The notes below the pieces were generated by a model that was given only the letters and a program-made list of their open reading frames with translations, made no database searches and had not been told where the DNA came from. Positions 46,207 to 57,116 of a stretch of 64,000 bases of DNA are shown here, piece by piece (position 1 is the first letter of the stretch; each line of letters starts with the position of its first letter). Origin of the DNA: Harmonia axyridis (lineage: Eukaryota > Arthropoda > Insecta > Coleoptera > Coccinellidae); the NCBI RefSeq assembly GCF_914767665.1, contig NC_059503.1, positions 56,438,352-56,502,351 of the forward strand. Reading direction: 5' to 3'. The translations under genes were made by a program, and so were the position numbers.

Positions 46207-49105
46207 GTTTGCTCTGTGTTGGATGACTTGCTTAATCAAGTACTGATTAACACACATTATTTCTTCACCTTTTCACACACACTTCTGTGAAATTCACATC
46301 AGTCCTCGGTGAAGACCTTAACACAGAAAGTTGTATTCGAAATTGTGTAAAAACTTGCATAATTTCGTGTGGAACTCGAAAAACACGGGAATCCGTTAGA
46401 TTTTTTTTTAAATTATGCAGATAAGTTTTTACTTTGTAATTTTGTAGAAGATCACAATCGGAGACCAATAGATAATAATTCATCGGTGAGCCATTTCATG
46501 TTCAATTTCCGAAAAAATGTTATGATGAATCGAGTCCATACTTTCATTGGGTAACGCGCAATAGAAACAATAACGAAGTGGTTGACGTAATATTCTTGAT
46601 AATGGATAATTTGTGAAAGAATTATTAACCAACCATATAGAAATGAAATATTAACAATATCACAAATCCTTGATATAGTTTCGTTTCGAATAATATATTA
46701 CTTCAAACATTTGCCAAGGCATTTTGTTCAAGTTATTTCAAAGAGCTTCAATAAAGATAACTATTTTTTAACGTCAAGCCATCTACTAGACGTTCAAGTT
46801 ATTCTGGCACAATATGATGAAACTTTGTATTTAATATATTTTTATTCCAATAAACCAACAGATTGCAAGCCAATTTCATTCATACATTACTTCATTAGAT
46901 AACAACCTTCAACTCCGTTCATCTTTCAATTTTTTCAACGATAAATGTGGGGTTAATCAACAACATAGACAGACTTTTGAAGATTTTCTAATCATTTGCA
47001 ATGAAAATTATTGCATTGCAATGGCTTCATATAATATTATCATTGTAAGATGTAAATTTATCTTATAGTGTGATCAATTTATATTATAGGGGGAACGAAA
47101 AACACACAAATTTTCTTTTTTGTTGTTGTTGTTGCAAAGAGATTATATGAAAAATCCTTGAAAATTTGTGTTTTTTTACATTCCTTCGATTCATTATCAT
47201 TGTGTTTGTATCTATATTTACATGGATAAATCACAATTGCTCTTAAATATCGCTTAGTAGCTCTTCGAAACTTCAATCACTCATTTTGTAAGAGTGAAAC
47301 TGAAAACGTCCGGTTCAAATTTATTTACAAAATGTCAAACTGTCAACTAACATGAAGTAACAGCAGCAAAGAGACTAGATTTATATTTTCACAATTTTTA
47401 TCAATTATATTGATACATATTTGCCAAAGTATCGTTATAGTGGCACCATACGTTTTTTAGAGAAACAACCTTTTTTTGTTACGTCTGGAAACAGTTATGT
47501 GAGGTAGTCCCAAATATTGTTTTTTAGTCCCTTAGGGACCACCTGTATGTCAGCAGTCTGCTTTAATCAGAATCCTGCCAATATGTGTAACCGTTTTCAA
47601 TTTGTTGCTTCAAGTTTCAGATCCTTAAATAGAGAAGTGCTTTCAGTCCCAATCGAAGAGTTTTAAATTTTTTATTTTTATTTTTTTTCAGGTGAGTTTC
47701 TTTTTTCAAATAACAAATTTTTCTCAACTAATTTATTATTATCTTTATTGAATCTTTGTTTTCAGTAATCCACATTTCAAGTTTTATCTTAAAGTTCCTT
47801 TTTTTACATACAGATTATTTTTCTTAACTGATTTAATATTGTATTGATGTTTCATTTTGTTAATACTTTCCTCGAAATCAGAAAAAAATCTTGTATACTA
47901 TAAGTTACAAAATGAAATTTTGTGATCTTTTGGCATTCAATCAGATTTTATTACCAATTTTCTTTATAATTACACTTCATGTATTTTTCCAATCACACAA
48001 AAAATAGAATAACTTTGGCTATGACTCTGAACCTATATTCTAGTCCAGCTTTTCTCGGAATATTAAATATTCAAGCATAAATCAGGGGCTTATCTTCGAC
48101 ACACATTCCTTCCGAACGTGAACGGATACAGATAGGATCGTCAATTTCCGCATCGACGATAGACTCTTTCGTGTTCACGTCGCAGTCCCATCGGGTTATA
48201 TTAAAATACGGACAACGCTAGGGGTTGGAACGTGGGGGAGAACGCCAAAAAATGAAACCCTCGTAGCTTATTCGGCGCACACAAAAGCTCGAGATGAACT
48301 AATGAAAATTTGGTTTGTATACGGACAATATGACGCAATCTGTTAATCAAGGACTTTATTGCATTTCCTCTGCGTTTGATGCGGTACAGGGTGTTATTGT
48401 CAATATTGAGGTACGGTGTTATTATTGAAAATTAACAAGAGTTTAGGTATCACACCTACTAACTCGAAAAATTAAAACGTTTGTGAATTATCAGTACACT
48501 CAAAAATTAAAAAAATAAAGGAAATAAAAGGCAATATGCAATAAATATTATTATAACAAATGATTTGAATTCAGTACAGGGTCCTGTAGGATTCAATATA
48601 TACACATTAATGAGTAGGTACAGTTTGTTGTAAGTAGCTGAACACAAAATGAAAATAATGTTTGGACAAAGCAATTACAGAAAAAAAATACAATTAAGGT
48701 AAGAAAAATAAATTGAATGAACAAAGATGAATAATAAAAATAATAATAAAGTTTATTTACTTTCAAGACAACCTAATATAATATTCTATTAAATATTGCA
48801 AATATAGAATGAAGAATGAAGGAACAAACTTGATAACCGCGTTATTCAATGTTTTTCAACAAAACGATAGGACAGATCAATTTTAGTTTTTATTGAACCA
48901 CCTTATGGCACAAAAATTTTACTTATGACATCATTTATTTTCAGAGAGTGACGTTATAATTTTTTTTAAATAAATACTTACCCCTTTTTTTGTCGACAAA
49001 TGATGGTATAAAAAAATTGCCAGAACCATAGATAACATTTTTTTTTCAGAAAATAACCCATTTACTGTAAGAAATGAAAATGAAACTTTCATGGGAGAAA
49101 ATCTT
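46170..49105. other. No gene recognised; GC-richer block at 48080-48290
   Basis: AT-rich DNA. The block at 48080-48290 (CATCGACGATAGACTC, GTTCACGTCGCAGTCCCATC) resembles the other islands in composition. A GGTACAGGGTGTTATTG word near 48388 resembles the MITE ends seen elsewhere. Confidence 0.4.
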
Positions 49106-49110
49106 TTCTC

Positions 49111-50262
49111 TAATTCTGTGATTATTCCGTTCATTCTTCCACATCTTGTAGAACAAAATCGTGCGAGAATATATCAGAAACGCACAGTTTTCATGGTCAG
49201 ATACATTTTATTATTATATGTTGGTACTCCGAACTTTCCGCCACGGCTTTATCTGTCAATTCATCAATTTGCCTTGAAGAAATCAGTTCTGCCAATCAAC
49301 ATTTTTCAATGCAAAAATCACCAAATGATATTTATGGAAATATATCATTAATTTCAATGAAAATGCGATGAATTAGAGAAAATAATGTATAATACTCGTA
49401 CAGAAGGCTCATTCTACCACTCGTTCATTCCAAAACTCGCCACTTCGTGGCTCGTTTTTGAATTTTGAACTCGTGGAAGAATATCAATGCCTTCTGCACT
49501 TGTATTATAAATAACTATTTCCTAATTCTGTGGCTAATCTGTTCATTCTGCCCCATCTTGTAAAACTAAATTGTGCGAGGATATCGAAGATTCGCACAGA
49601 TTTCATGGCTATATTTAATTTTTTTATGTTGGTACCCGGAACTCTCCTGCCACGAATTAATTTATCTATTATAATTATCTGTCAAATTTGTGATACAGAA
49701 ACTGTTCAGCCAATCCATTGGCTGGAAATATGGAATTTGGAAATATTTCATTGATATATCTAAATAAAAATTCAGTGAATAAGAGAAAATAATGTATAAT
49801 TCTTGTACAGAAAGCTCATTCTACCACTCGTTCATCATTCAATTTTGACCACGAGGTAGAATATAAATGCCTTCTGCACTTTTATTATCAATAACTATTC
49901 CCTTATTATGTGGCAAATACTTTCATTCTACCATACTTTGTAGAACAAAATCGTGCGAGAATATCTCATATTCACACAGATTTCTTCATTATTATTATAT
50001 TGTAATACTTATATATTGGTACTCGGAACTCCTTTGTCACAGATTTTTCAGTTATCTGTCAGATTTGTGGTACAGAAAACAGTTCTGCCAACCACATTTT
50101 TTCAATTCTAAAACCACTAAACGATATTTATGGAATTATTTCATTAATTTCAATAAAAATTCAATTAATTAGAGAAAATAATGTATAACACTCGTACAGA
50201 AGGCTCATTATAACACACGTTCATTTTTGAATTCTGCCTTCTTCAATTGGATTATAAATAGG
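49111..50262 (+). repeat. Three-unit tandem array of the 0.4-kb repeat
   Basis: Units start at about 49111, 49523 and 49903 (periods near 412 and 380). Each has CTAATTCTGTGG-like start, TCGTGCGAG, TTGGTACTCGGAACTC, an ATTTGTGATACAGAAA word, ATTAGAGAAAATAATGTATA, CGTACAGAAGGCTCATT and GCCTTCTGCACTT. Units differ by many substitutions, so the array is old. Single copies occur at 6370, 33145 and 39882. It is a satellite-like family with no convincing coding function. Confidence 0.85.
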
Positions 50263-50264
50263 AG

Positions 50265-51100
50265 GATATCGGTCTCTCTAGTCTTCTGATGGGTGATTTA
50301 TATCCTCAGTTATAAACTGTTTATACTAATCAACAATTTTATTCATAAGTGACAAGTGACAAGATAGTTATTCATCCTCAAAATTTGTTTAACTGTATTC
50401 AAATTGTCTTCGGCGTGAAATAGGTTGGAACTGAAGTGTACCGATCTGTGAATCAAATTTTTATATTTATTTATAATAATACATTAAACGTTCAGAAGTA
50501 CAGGGCTTCATATGGGTACTAACAGATTTCCACTCCCTTCTCTAATAACCCTAAGATCCAAAAAAATCCTTCTTCTTCTACATGGAATTTGCGTCTTGTA
50601 AATACTGACTATATCTGTTGGTTTTCCTTTTGTTCTTCTCTTTTTGTTCTTCTCTTCTCAGGATTCGCTCACTTTCTCCAATTATTCATCCATTGCTCTA
50701 ATTTATAGTGCAGTGTTTCTGGATTTCCAATATTATTTTGGATTTTACTCTTGAATACACAGTGAATTCTACAAATGCTGGTACTGAATATCTGAATGGA
50801 TTCAATCACAAAAAGGTGGATAAAAAACCTGAAAAAAGGACTGTAAAATTTGGTAAAGATGAAGAACACTTTCTTGGCCGTTAGGATTTGAGGTGTTCTT
50901 TGAAAACGTTGAATGTTTTAGTATAACACAGTTCTGTTTATTAATATGTAATTTAAAAACTGTTTATAAAGATAGATTTTTATATTTGAATTCATCAAAA
51001 TTTATAAACTAGTATCTTTATAGTAGTATCTATCTATTAGTTTATATAGGTATACTAGTTTTTATATACTAGTTCGTAAATTAATGATCTAGTATATCCA
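50265..51100. other. No gene recognised
   Basis: AT-rich DNA. A TATA/CTAGT-rich stretch at 51000-51095 (ACTAGTATCT, TATACTAGTT repeats) precedes the next MITE. Confidence 0.45.
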
Positions 51101-51102
51101 GG

Positions 51103-51748
51103 GTGTTTTTGAAAAGCTGCGAAAAATTTTAAGAGGCGATTCCTTGTCAGAAAATAGAGTGGGACTTTTTTGTTCGGCCCCCTCCCGTTTAGTTACAGCC
51201 CTAAAGATGGCTCCCGAAAGTAAGTTTTTAATTTGTGAAAAGTTCATAATTGTTTTTTTTTTGTTACATTTATTTTATATTCGTACCAGTTCTCAATAAA
51301 ATATCGTTTAGACATCCCCTATTGGATAAATTTAAGGTCGAAAATAATTCCAGCTTCCAGCGTATTATCTGTTGATAATTTTTTTTCTGAAAAACCTTGG
51401 ATTTTAGCAAAAAATTACAAGAGACCTAAATCGTTAAGAATTGACCTCTCTATGCAAAATTAATGTTCTTATTTTAAAATACAAATATAGAAAAAGTTAT
51501 TTGCGAAACAAGATTGAGATGTGGCTTTTCTACCCCTTGGAATCATAGATGCACACCACCAAAAGATTTTTTGAATGCCTTCTTGCCCGCAAAAAAGTCA
51601 GCTTAATTTAATTTTTGTGAATTACTTGGTTTTCAAGAGAAAAATCAAAAACAACTTTTCGGGCGCCATCTTTAGGGGGCTGTAACTAAGCAGGGGGGAC
51701 AAGGAATCACAACTTAAATTTTTTTCGCAACTATTCATATACACCCTG
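51103..51748. mobile_element. MITE with long imperfect terminal inverted repeats
   Basis: The left arm CCAGGGTGTTTTTGAAAAGC to GTTACAGCCCTAAAGATGGC is complemented by the right arm GCGCCATCTTTAGGGGGCTG to ATTCATATACACCCTG. Arms are about 120 bp and diverged, and the spacer is about 400 bp. There is no transposase. The CAGGGTGT end resembles other MITE ends in the window. Confidence 0.75.
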
Positions 51749-51853
51749 TACATACTAGTTTTTTTGATGGATTCACATCTAAAAGGGAATAAAATAGTTC
51801 AGAAACTAGGAAAGAGCAAACAAAAATGGGTTAGTCCAAAATATTCAACGTGT

Positions 51854-51915
51854 TCATTCAAAAGAATATTTTGGGACATGGACAGGTATAATTCACAAAA
51901 TATTCTTTTGAATGA
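51854..51915. other. Perfect 20-bp stem hairpin
   Basis: Bases 51854-51873 (TCATTCAAAAGAATATTTTG) are the exact reverse complement of 51896-51915, with a 22-base loop. It might be a small foldback remnant or a hairpin RNA. No expression evidence can be had from sequence. Confidence 0.6.
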
Positions 51916-51919
51916 GCAT

Positions 51920-53585
51920 ACAGATGTGAACTCCTCCCCTTTATTGAATTTCTTCCAGATAGTTTGGAAATTCCAGGCAGAAAGTGTTCAATTTACCTAC
52001 CTGTAAAGTTTATGATGTCCTATTTAGTATTCATGTTTTTTCGGGAATGTGAAGTTTTTTTGTGACCTACATAAGGTTGTCTACAAGCTGTATTTTGTTA
52101 GCAGTCAAAAATGTAACCTGACGATGCCAGTGTTGAAGAAAAGATTGTCGTAGACAATGAAATACATGTAGAAATTAATTACTTTGTTTCATTTTGTTTT
52201 CAGTATTGGGTAGATCTTTTCAGCTCTATAAACGTTATGCATTCAAATGTGGGATTTTTTTTTACGTTTTTCCTTCTATTATCTCTTTCGTAAATATGTC
52301 TGGTATAATTTTTTCTTCCTCCATAATTTCCACGTTTTTATATCATATAGTTCTACTTTATTTCGAGTAACTTTGTCTGGACACTGATATACATATAATT
52401 CTATCATTCGGCATTTTTTTCTTGGGTGATTTTTAAGTATGTACGTTATTGTTGATTATTAACTGAAGGAAGGCAGAGCGTTTGAGTGATTCAATCGTTA
52501 TTAATAATGATGAAAAGAAGAAATCCTTCTTTTCCTGCATTTGAAAGTTGAATTGTATTTGAGCATGTCCTATCAATGGTGGTTTGGCATAGTTCCAAAA
52601 ATCTTTCATGTGGTCTTTCGCAGATCATTCCAATCACAGATATTTCGCTGAAGTATTTATCAATAAAATATTTATTCATTCATATTGATTCCCTCTAGAC
52701 TATTGAGAATATTAGTTTCTTCTGCATTTGTGATGCATGTTTTTAAAATAAAATAAAATTTTCCTTTTGAATTTAAATCAATAAACCATAACAGACGGCT
52801 ATCAAAACATGTTGCAGCATATCTCGAATTCAAATTATAATAATTCATAAGAGTTTGATCATAATTTTAATTATTATTCTAGTCTAAGGCTCTTTGAAAA
52901 CATCTCGAATAAATGTTTATATTCCAAAATATTCTTTCAAATGACTCTACAGATGAAAATTCTTTTCTACGTTGAATTTACCAGACAGCAAACTCCAACG
53001 TACCTAGCTGTTAATTTCATTATCTCTCTTGTCATTTTCCATCTTCATATTTTTCTGTTTTGTACTGTTTTAAAAGAGAAATAGTAACACAACTCAGTTT
53101 ACTATAACGACTTCTTTATACGGTTAAGGTACAGTGCTCGAATTTCATAGCTACTTTTTCATTTTACAACCGGGTGGGTTAGGTAGATTACAATTTGCAT
53201 ATGGTATTTAAATGCTTGAGGGTGATTTGTTGGAACTTTGAAAAGTGGGCAATTCCACAGGTTCGTTTGAGGAATGTCCCAGGAAAATTCATCTCCATAA
53301 CTGAAATATATTTATTTAGTTTTGTTTGCCGTAGAAATCTCGATGTTCACATACATCCCATACTTCATCAGAAAGTTTAATATAATTGGATCGATTTTGT
53401 AGATTTCCAAAATTGTTGAGAGCCAACATATCATAAAAGAGTTTCTCTGTTTCTTGACGACTTGATTGCATATGATAAAATTTACTACTACTTGTTCCTT
53501 CGATCCTTGTGCATTTTTGGAGTATCCTTTCAGCTCTGTAATAATCATTAAATTTGTCTCGCTGTTTGTAAAAGGTCCTCCATAG
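51920..53585. other. No gene recognised; weak internal duplication
   Basis: The stretch at 51895-52020 (AAAATATTCTTTTGAATGAG, CAGATGTGAACTCC) has a diverged partner at 52930-53035 (AAAATATTCTTTCAAATGAC, CAGATGAAAATTC). No coding frame is supported. Confidence 0.4.
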
Positions 53586-53589
53586 ATCT

Positions 53590-53950
53590 CCATAGATCGA
53601 CGATAAATTAACAAATCTACAGCAGCAATATTCTCAGTTGTTCGTGAGACCCGCAAACGGTTTCGATGCATTACATCACTTGTCCCAACAGCTAAAATTT
53701 TCCCACCAGTTTTACTCTTGCCGGTCGAGAAGGTGCTTCACGACGAAACAAAAGTGCTTGAATTTTGCAAACTGTGATTGCTAAATTTTCACCATTTTTG
53801 TGGTAAATTTCAACAATTCCACTGCGTTTTTGAAGCGCGTATTGTTCCAATTTTTTGTATAATGGCGTAGTTTTTACTTGTCAAAGATGATATTTCAAAT
53901 GCGACAGCTACTCAGATAACGGGCTAATGAGAATGAAACCTCTTATTGGA
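53590..53950 (-). pseudogene. Second mariner-like family, N-terminal relic
   Basis: Read on the minus strand from 53950: TTCCAATAAGAGGTTTCATT, GTAGCTGTCG, TTTGACAAGTAAAAACTACG, then a start like AATTGGAACAATACGCGCTT. Codons for GIVEIYHKNGENL and, after breaks, REAPSRPARVKLVGKF and RLRVSRTTENIAAV follow. This order (HTH, Arg-rich linker, R-x-x-x-x-x-E-N-I-A-A-V) is the N-terminal half of mariner-type transposases. The open frame that continues to 53312 is unrelated to the family. Confidence 0.6.
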
Positions 53951-54039
53951 AAGTCCCTGTACCTAGAACCGAGATGCTTAACATTATGTGATGATTTAAT
54001 ATATGGTTGATAGACATGTTATTGATCTGTACTTTAATA

Positions 54040-54975
54040 TAGGGTGTTTTTTCGAGGTATATAACTTTGTTGGCATTTCTGTTCAAGATAGCGAACGATT
54101 TAACAGCTGTCAAGTGATTTATTCTCAGTTTGGTTTGGCAATTCATCATGAATAGACTCACGCCTGAACAACCCTTGTAAATAGTGCAATTTTATTTCGA
54201 AAATAATGGTTCTGTGCGGAATACGTATCGCGCACTACGTCCATTATATTTTGTTTAGTGATGAAGCGCACTTCTGGTTGAATGGCTACGTCAACAAACA
54301 AAACTGCCGCATTTGGATTGAAGCAAATCCTCAAGTGTATGTCGAAACACCGTTACATCCAGAAAAACTGACTGTTTGGTGCGCTTTATGGGCTGGTGGA
54401 ATCATTGGTCCGTACTTCTTCAAAAACCATGATGGCCAGAACGTTACAGTCAATGGTGATCGGTATAGAGCCATGATTACTAATTTTTTCATTCCTGAAT
54501 TGAACAAACATGATGTCCAGGAGCTGTGGTTCCAACAAGACGGCGCAACATGTCACACAGCTCGTGCCACAATCGATTTATTGAAAGACACGTTTGGTGA
54601 CTGCCTAATTTCACGTTTTGGACCTGTGAATTGGCCTCCAAGATCTTGTGATTTAACACCGCTAGAATACTTTCTTGTGGGGCTATGTAAAGTTATTAGT
54701 CTATGCGGATAAGCCACAAACCCTTGACCATTTGGAAGACAACATTCGCCGTGTTATTGCCGATATACGGCCACAAATGTTGGAAAAAGTCATCGAAAAT
54801 TGGACGTCCAGATTGGACTACATCCGAGCCAGCCGTGGCGGTCATATGCCAGAAATCATATTTAAAATGTAATGCCACAAGATTATCTTGCGGATAAATA
54901 AAATTCATGTCAATCGAATAATCCATCGATGTTTTATTACAATTTAAGGTTCTATAGCTCTAAAAAAACACCCTT
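54040..54975 (+). mobile_element. DD41D mariner copy 5
   Basis: TA at 54038-54039 and 54976-54977 flanks GGGTGTTTTTTCGAGG and CTCTAAAAAAACACCC. At 936 bp this is the longest of the five copies. Confidence 0.93.
54149..54872 (+). pseudogene. mariner transposase relic in copy 5, retaining the first catalytic Asp
   Basis: MNRLTPEQPL opens the gene but a TAA follows. After CACTACGTCCATT the sequence jumps to YILFSDEAHFWLNGYVNKQN, so this is the only copy that keeps the first catalytic Asp. QQDGATCHTA carries the second. The third is changed: TPLEYFL has Glu (GAA) in place of Asp, and one inserted base shifts the frame in the following WGYV block. The C-terminus to EIIFKM is readable in the next frame. 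It is non-functional. Confidence 0.88.
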
Positions 54976-55110
54976 TAGATACGAAGTGTTTAAAGAATCC
55001 TTCGGTGGTACATGTTGTTAAAAATGTTGGCGTTTCCATTGGATTATCCATTAAACCAGTTCTAAACAACTGAACGCTACTGAGAAGGTCTTCAACATCA
55101 GAAGGAACAG

Positions 55111-55276
55111 CAGGGCCGGCGTTAGAGGTGAAACGACCGTTTCAGGCGCCTCTATTTGAGGGGCGGCAATGCGGCCCAGTTTGCTAGCCGCCTTTTCATA
55201 TTTCATTCTTGATTCCTTAGAACAATATAAAGTTATTTCTCTCCGCTGAGTTTATCAAAATGCCGCCTATGTCATA
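55111..55276 (+). repeat. Solo hAT-type terminus (CAGGGCCGGCG)
   Basis: CAGGGCCGGCGTTAGAGGTG, followed by TTTCAGGCGCC and GAGGGGCGGC, is the usual start of hAT elements with CAG-RG-CCG ends and resembles the termini at 59405 and 60328. No matching right end is found, since another element begins at 55281. Confidence 0.55.
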
Positions 55277-55280
55277 AATA

Positions 55281-56455
55281 ACACAGGCCAACACACATTT
55301 TGGTGCCTGCGATTTTTTAACTGTTCCTGAGTAATTTTTGGATGCAGAATGTAAAAAAGTTCTCAGATTTTGTCTATCAGATCTAGTTTTTGAGATTTTT
55401 TAAAAATTTTTGTATATATTTTACGTTATAACTGTTATAATATATAATATTACTATTGACAGTTAAAAAAAACAAAGACACATGGATTTAAGTATTTATT
55501 GCAAAAACTTAATTTACATAATTACATTAGTCACTAATCACATAAAAATTTTCTTTTATACGATTTTCTAGAATGGAGTTTACTAGGGCAGTCTCGCTGA
55601 AGGCTCCAGCAGTAGTCCGCCATCATGTGGCTATCCCATCGTCCTTGATAACAATCTTCCATAGTTTTAATATCCTGGTGGAATCTTTCCCCCTGTTCTT
55701 CACTACAATCACCTAAGTTTTCTGGAAAACGATCTAGGTGGCTGTGGAGGTAGTGAACTTTTATACCCATGTTACAGCCGAGAATATCAAAATTTGAAAG
55801 CATAGTTTCCACTAATTCTACGTAATTCTCTGCTTTATGATTGCCAAGAAAATTTTGTACTACTTGAACAAATGAACTCCAAGCGTTAGATTCAGTCTCG
55901 TTCATTGATGTGGTGAATTGTGGATCTTTAACAAGTTGCCTTATTTGAGGACCATCAAATATACCAGCTTTTAGTTTTTCCGTGCTAATGCCAGGAAATT
56001 TACGTGACAAATACCCAAAACAATTTCCATCTCGATTTAAGGCCTTCACAAATTGCTTCATTAGGCCTACCTTGATATGCAAGGGCGGAAGTAAGATTTT
56101 TTCTCTTGAAACCAAAGGTTCGTTGATCACGTTTTGTATTCCTTGAATCATGACATCTCTTGAAGGCCAATTTTTGTGAACCCAGTGCTCATTTTTAGCT
56201 CTGCTGTCCCAAAGGCACAAAAAACAAGGATATTTTGTATAACCACTCTGCTGTCCAAGGAGGAAGTTAACCATTTTTTATTTGTTGTCCTTTATCAGAA
56301 AAAAATATATCATTTAACCTGTAACGTGTATCTCAAAAACTAGAGCTGATAGAAAAAATCTGGTGGCATTTTTGGAATCAGCACATTAAAAACATCTAAA
56401 ATCAGATGTTAGATTTCTGGCACCAAATTTTTTTTTTCATTTTGTTGGCCTGTGT
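55281..56455 (-). mobile_element. 1.2-kb element carrying the CFLCxWD gene, with inverted ends
   Basis: The left end ACACAGGCCAACACACATTT and the right end, read in reverse, ACACAGGCCAACAAAATG share a 13-base inverted repeat; a further TTTGGTGCC word is also mirrored. AATA stands just outside on both sides (55277-55280 and 56456-56459), a possible 4-bp target duplication. The single gene points to a DNA transposon whose superfamily I cannot name with confidence. Confidence 0.7.
55534..56274 (-). CDS. Transposon-linked CFLCxWD-family protein, 246 codons, N-terminally short
   Basis: An uninterrupted frame from the ATG at 56274 reads MVNFLLGQQSGYTKYPCFLC (C17 and C20 form a C-x2-C), LLPPLHIKVGLMKQF (residues 61-75), LKAGIFDGPQIRQLV, HYLHSHLDRFPENLG and SEEQGERFHQDIKTME. 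From memory, related repeat-borne proteins of arthropods and cnidarians are longer and have an N-terminal extension; here the frame starts abruptly, so the gene is probably 5'-deleted. The broken copy at 1864 starts a few codons further upstream. Conserved His, Cys and Glu suggest metal binding. No catalytic triad can be assigned. It lies alone between inverted repeats and is not a host gene. Confidence 0.7.
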   Translation of the reverse strand: MVNFLLGQQSGYTKYPCFLCLWDSRAKNEHWVHKNWPSRDVMIQGIQNVINEPLVSREKILLPPLHIKVGLMKQFVKALNRDGNCFGYLSRKFPGISTEKLKAGIFDGPQIRQLVKDPQFTTSMNETESNAWSSFVQVVQNFLGNHKAENYVELVETMLSNFDILGCNMGIKVHYLHSHLDRFPENLGDCSEEQGERFHQDIKTMEDCYQGRWDSHMMADYCWSLQRDCPSKLHSRKSYKRKFLCD

Positions 56456-56459
56456 AATA

Positions 56460-57050
56460 CATGGCAGCCCAACCAATGTAAACAGAATTCCCTATTACTC
56501 TCATTGAAAGAGGGAAAAAAATCATTATGTATTTGGCAAATACGAAACATAATACTTCGAATTGTTTGGAAGCCAATGTTTATTTACACATTCAACAAAT
56601 GGAAAATTCCTATGATCCTATGCATCCGAAACTAATTACTGATAATTGCCATATGTGATTTCAGTGGAACACATGTTTGTTATACTAATTATTTAGACAT
56701 TATGATGAATCTTGCAAGTTTCATCATAATGAAAAATTTTACAGATGTGTAAAATTTTTCGATGGATGTAGGGATAGTTTCCGTATTGGATAAGTGTTGC
56801 ACTCCCAGCATAGCGTGATGAGGAATTCAAGATGAGGTGATCGCTCTTTCATATGAACAAGGGATCGAAGCCTTAAAATCGAACGATCTTTACAAATACC
56901 TTGCAGTAAAACAAAACCAATGAATCAACCATCAAATAATGAAGAAAGACTTAACGACTGAACTCATTAGGAGAATCAGACAAATTCTTAAAACAAGCCT
57001 CAACAGCAAGAACATGACAAGTGCCATCAGTACATCGGACATCAGACAGA
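56460..57050. other. No gene recognised
   Basis: AT-rich spacer without supported features. Confidence 0.4.
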
Positions 57051-57116
57051 CACAGACAAAACCAAATTTGTGCAGGATACATTTTGCGTGAGCAAATTTT
57101 GAAAAGTGATCATGTA

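Noticed and set aside
49091..50172. Similar peptides (FILPHLVEQNRARI and the like) from the 0.4-kb repeat, also at 6373-6567
   Set aside because: Frames are short, broken differently in each copy and follow only from nucleotide similarity of a satellite-like repeat; no sign of coding constraint.
53312..53671. Minus-strand 119-codon frame as a host gene
   Set aside because: Its first 15 residues are part of a mariner-like relic; the remainder is AT-rich and unrecognised.
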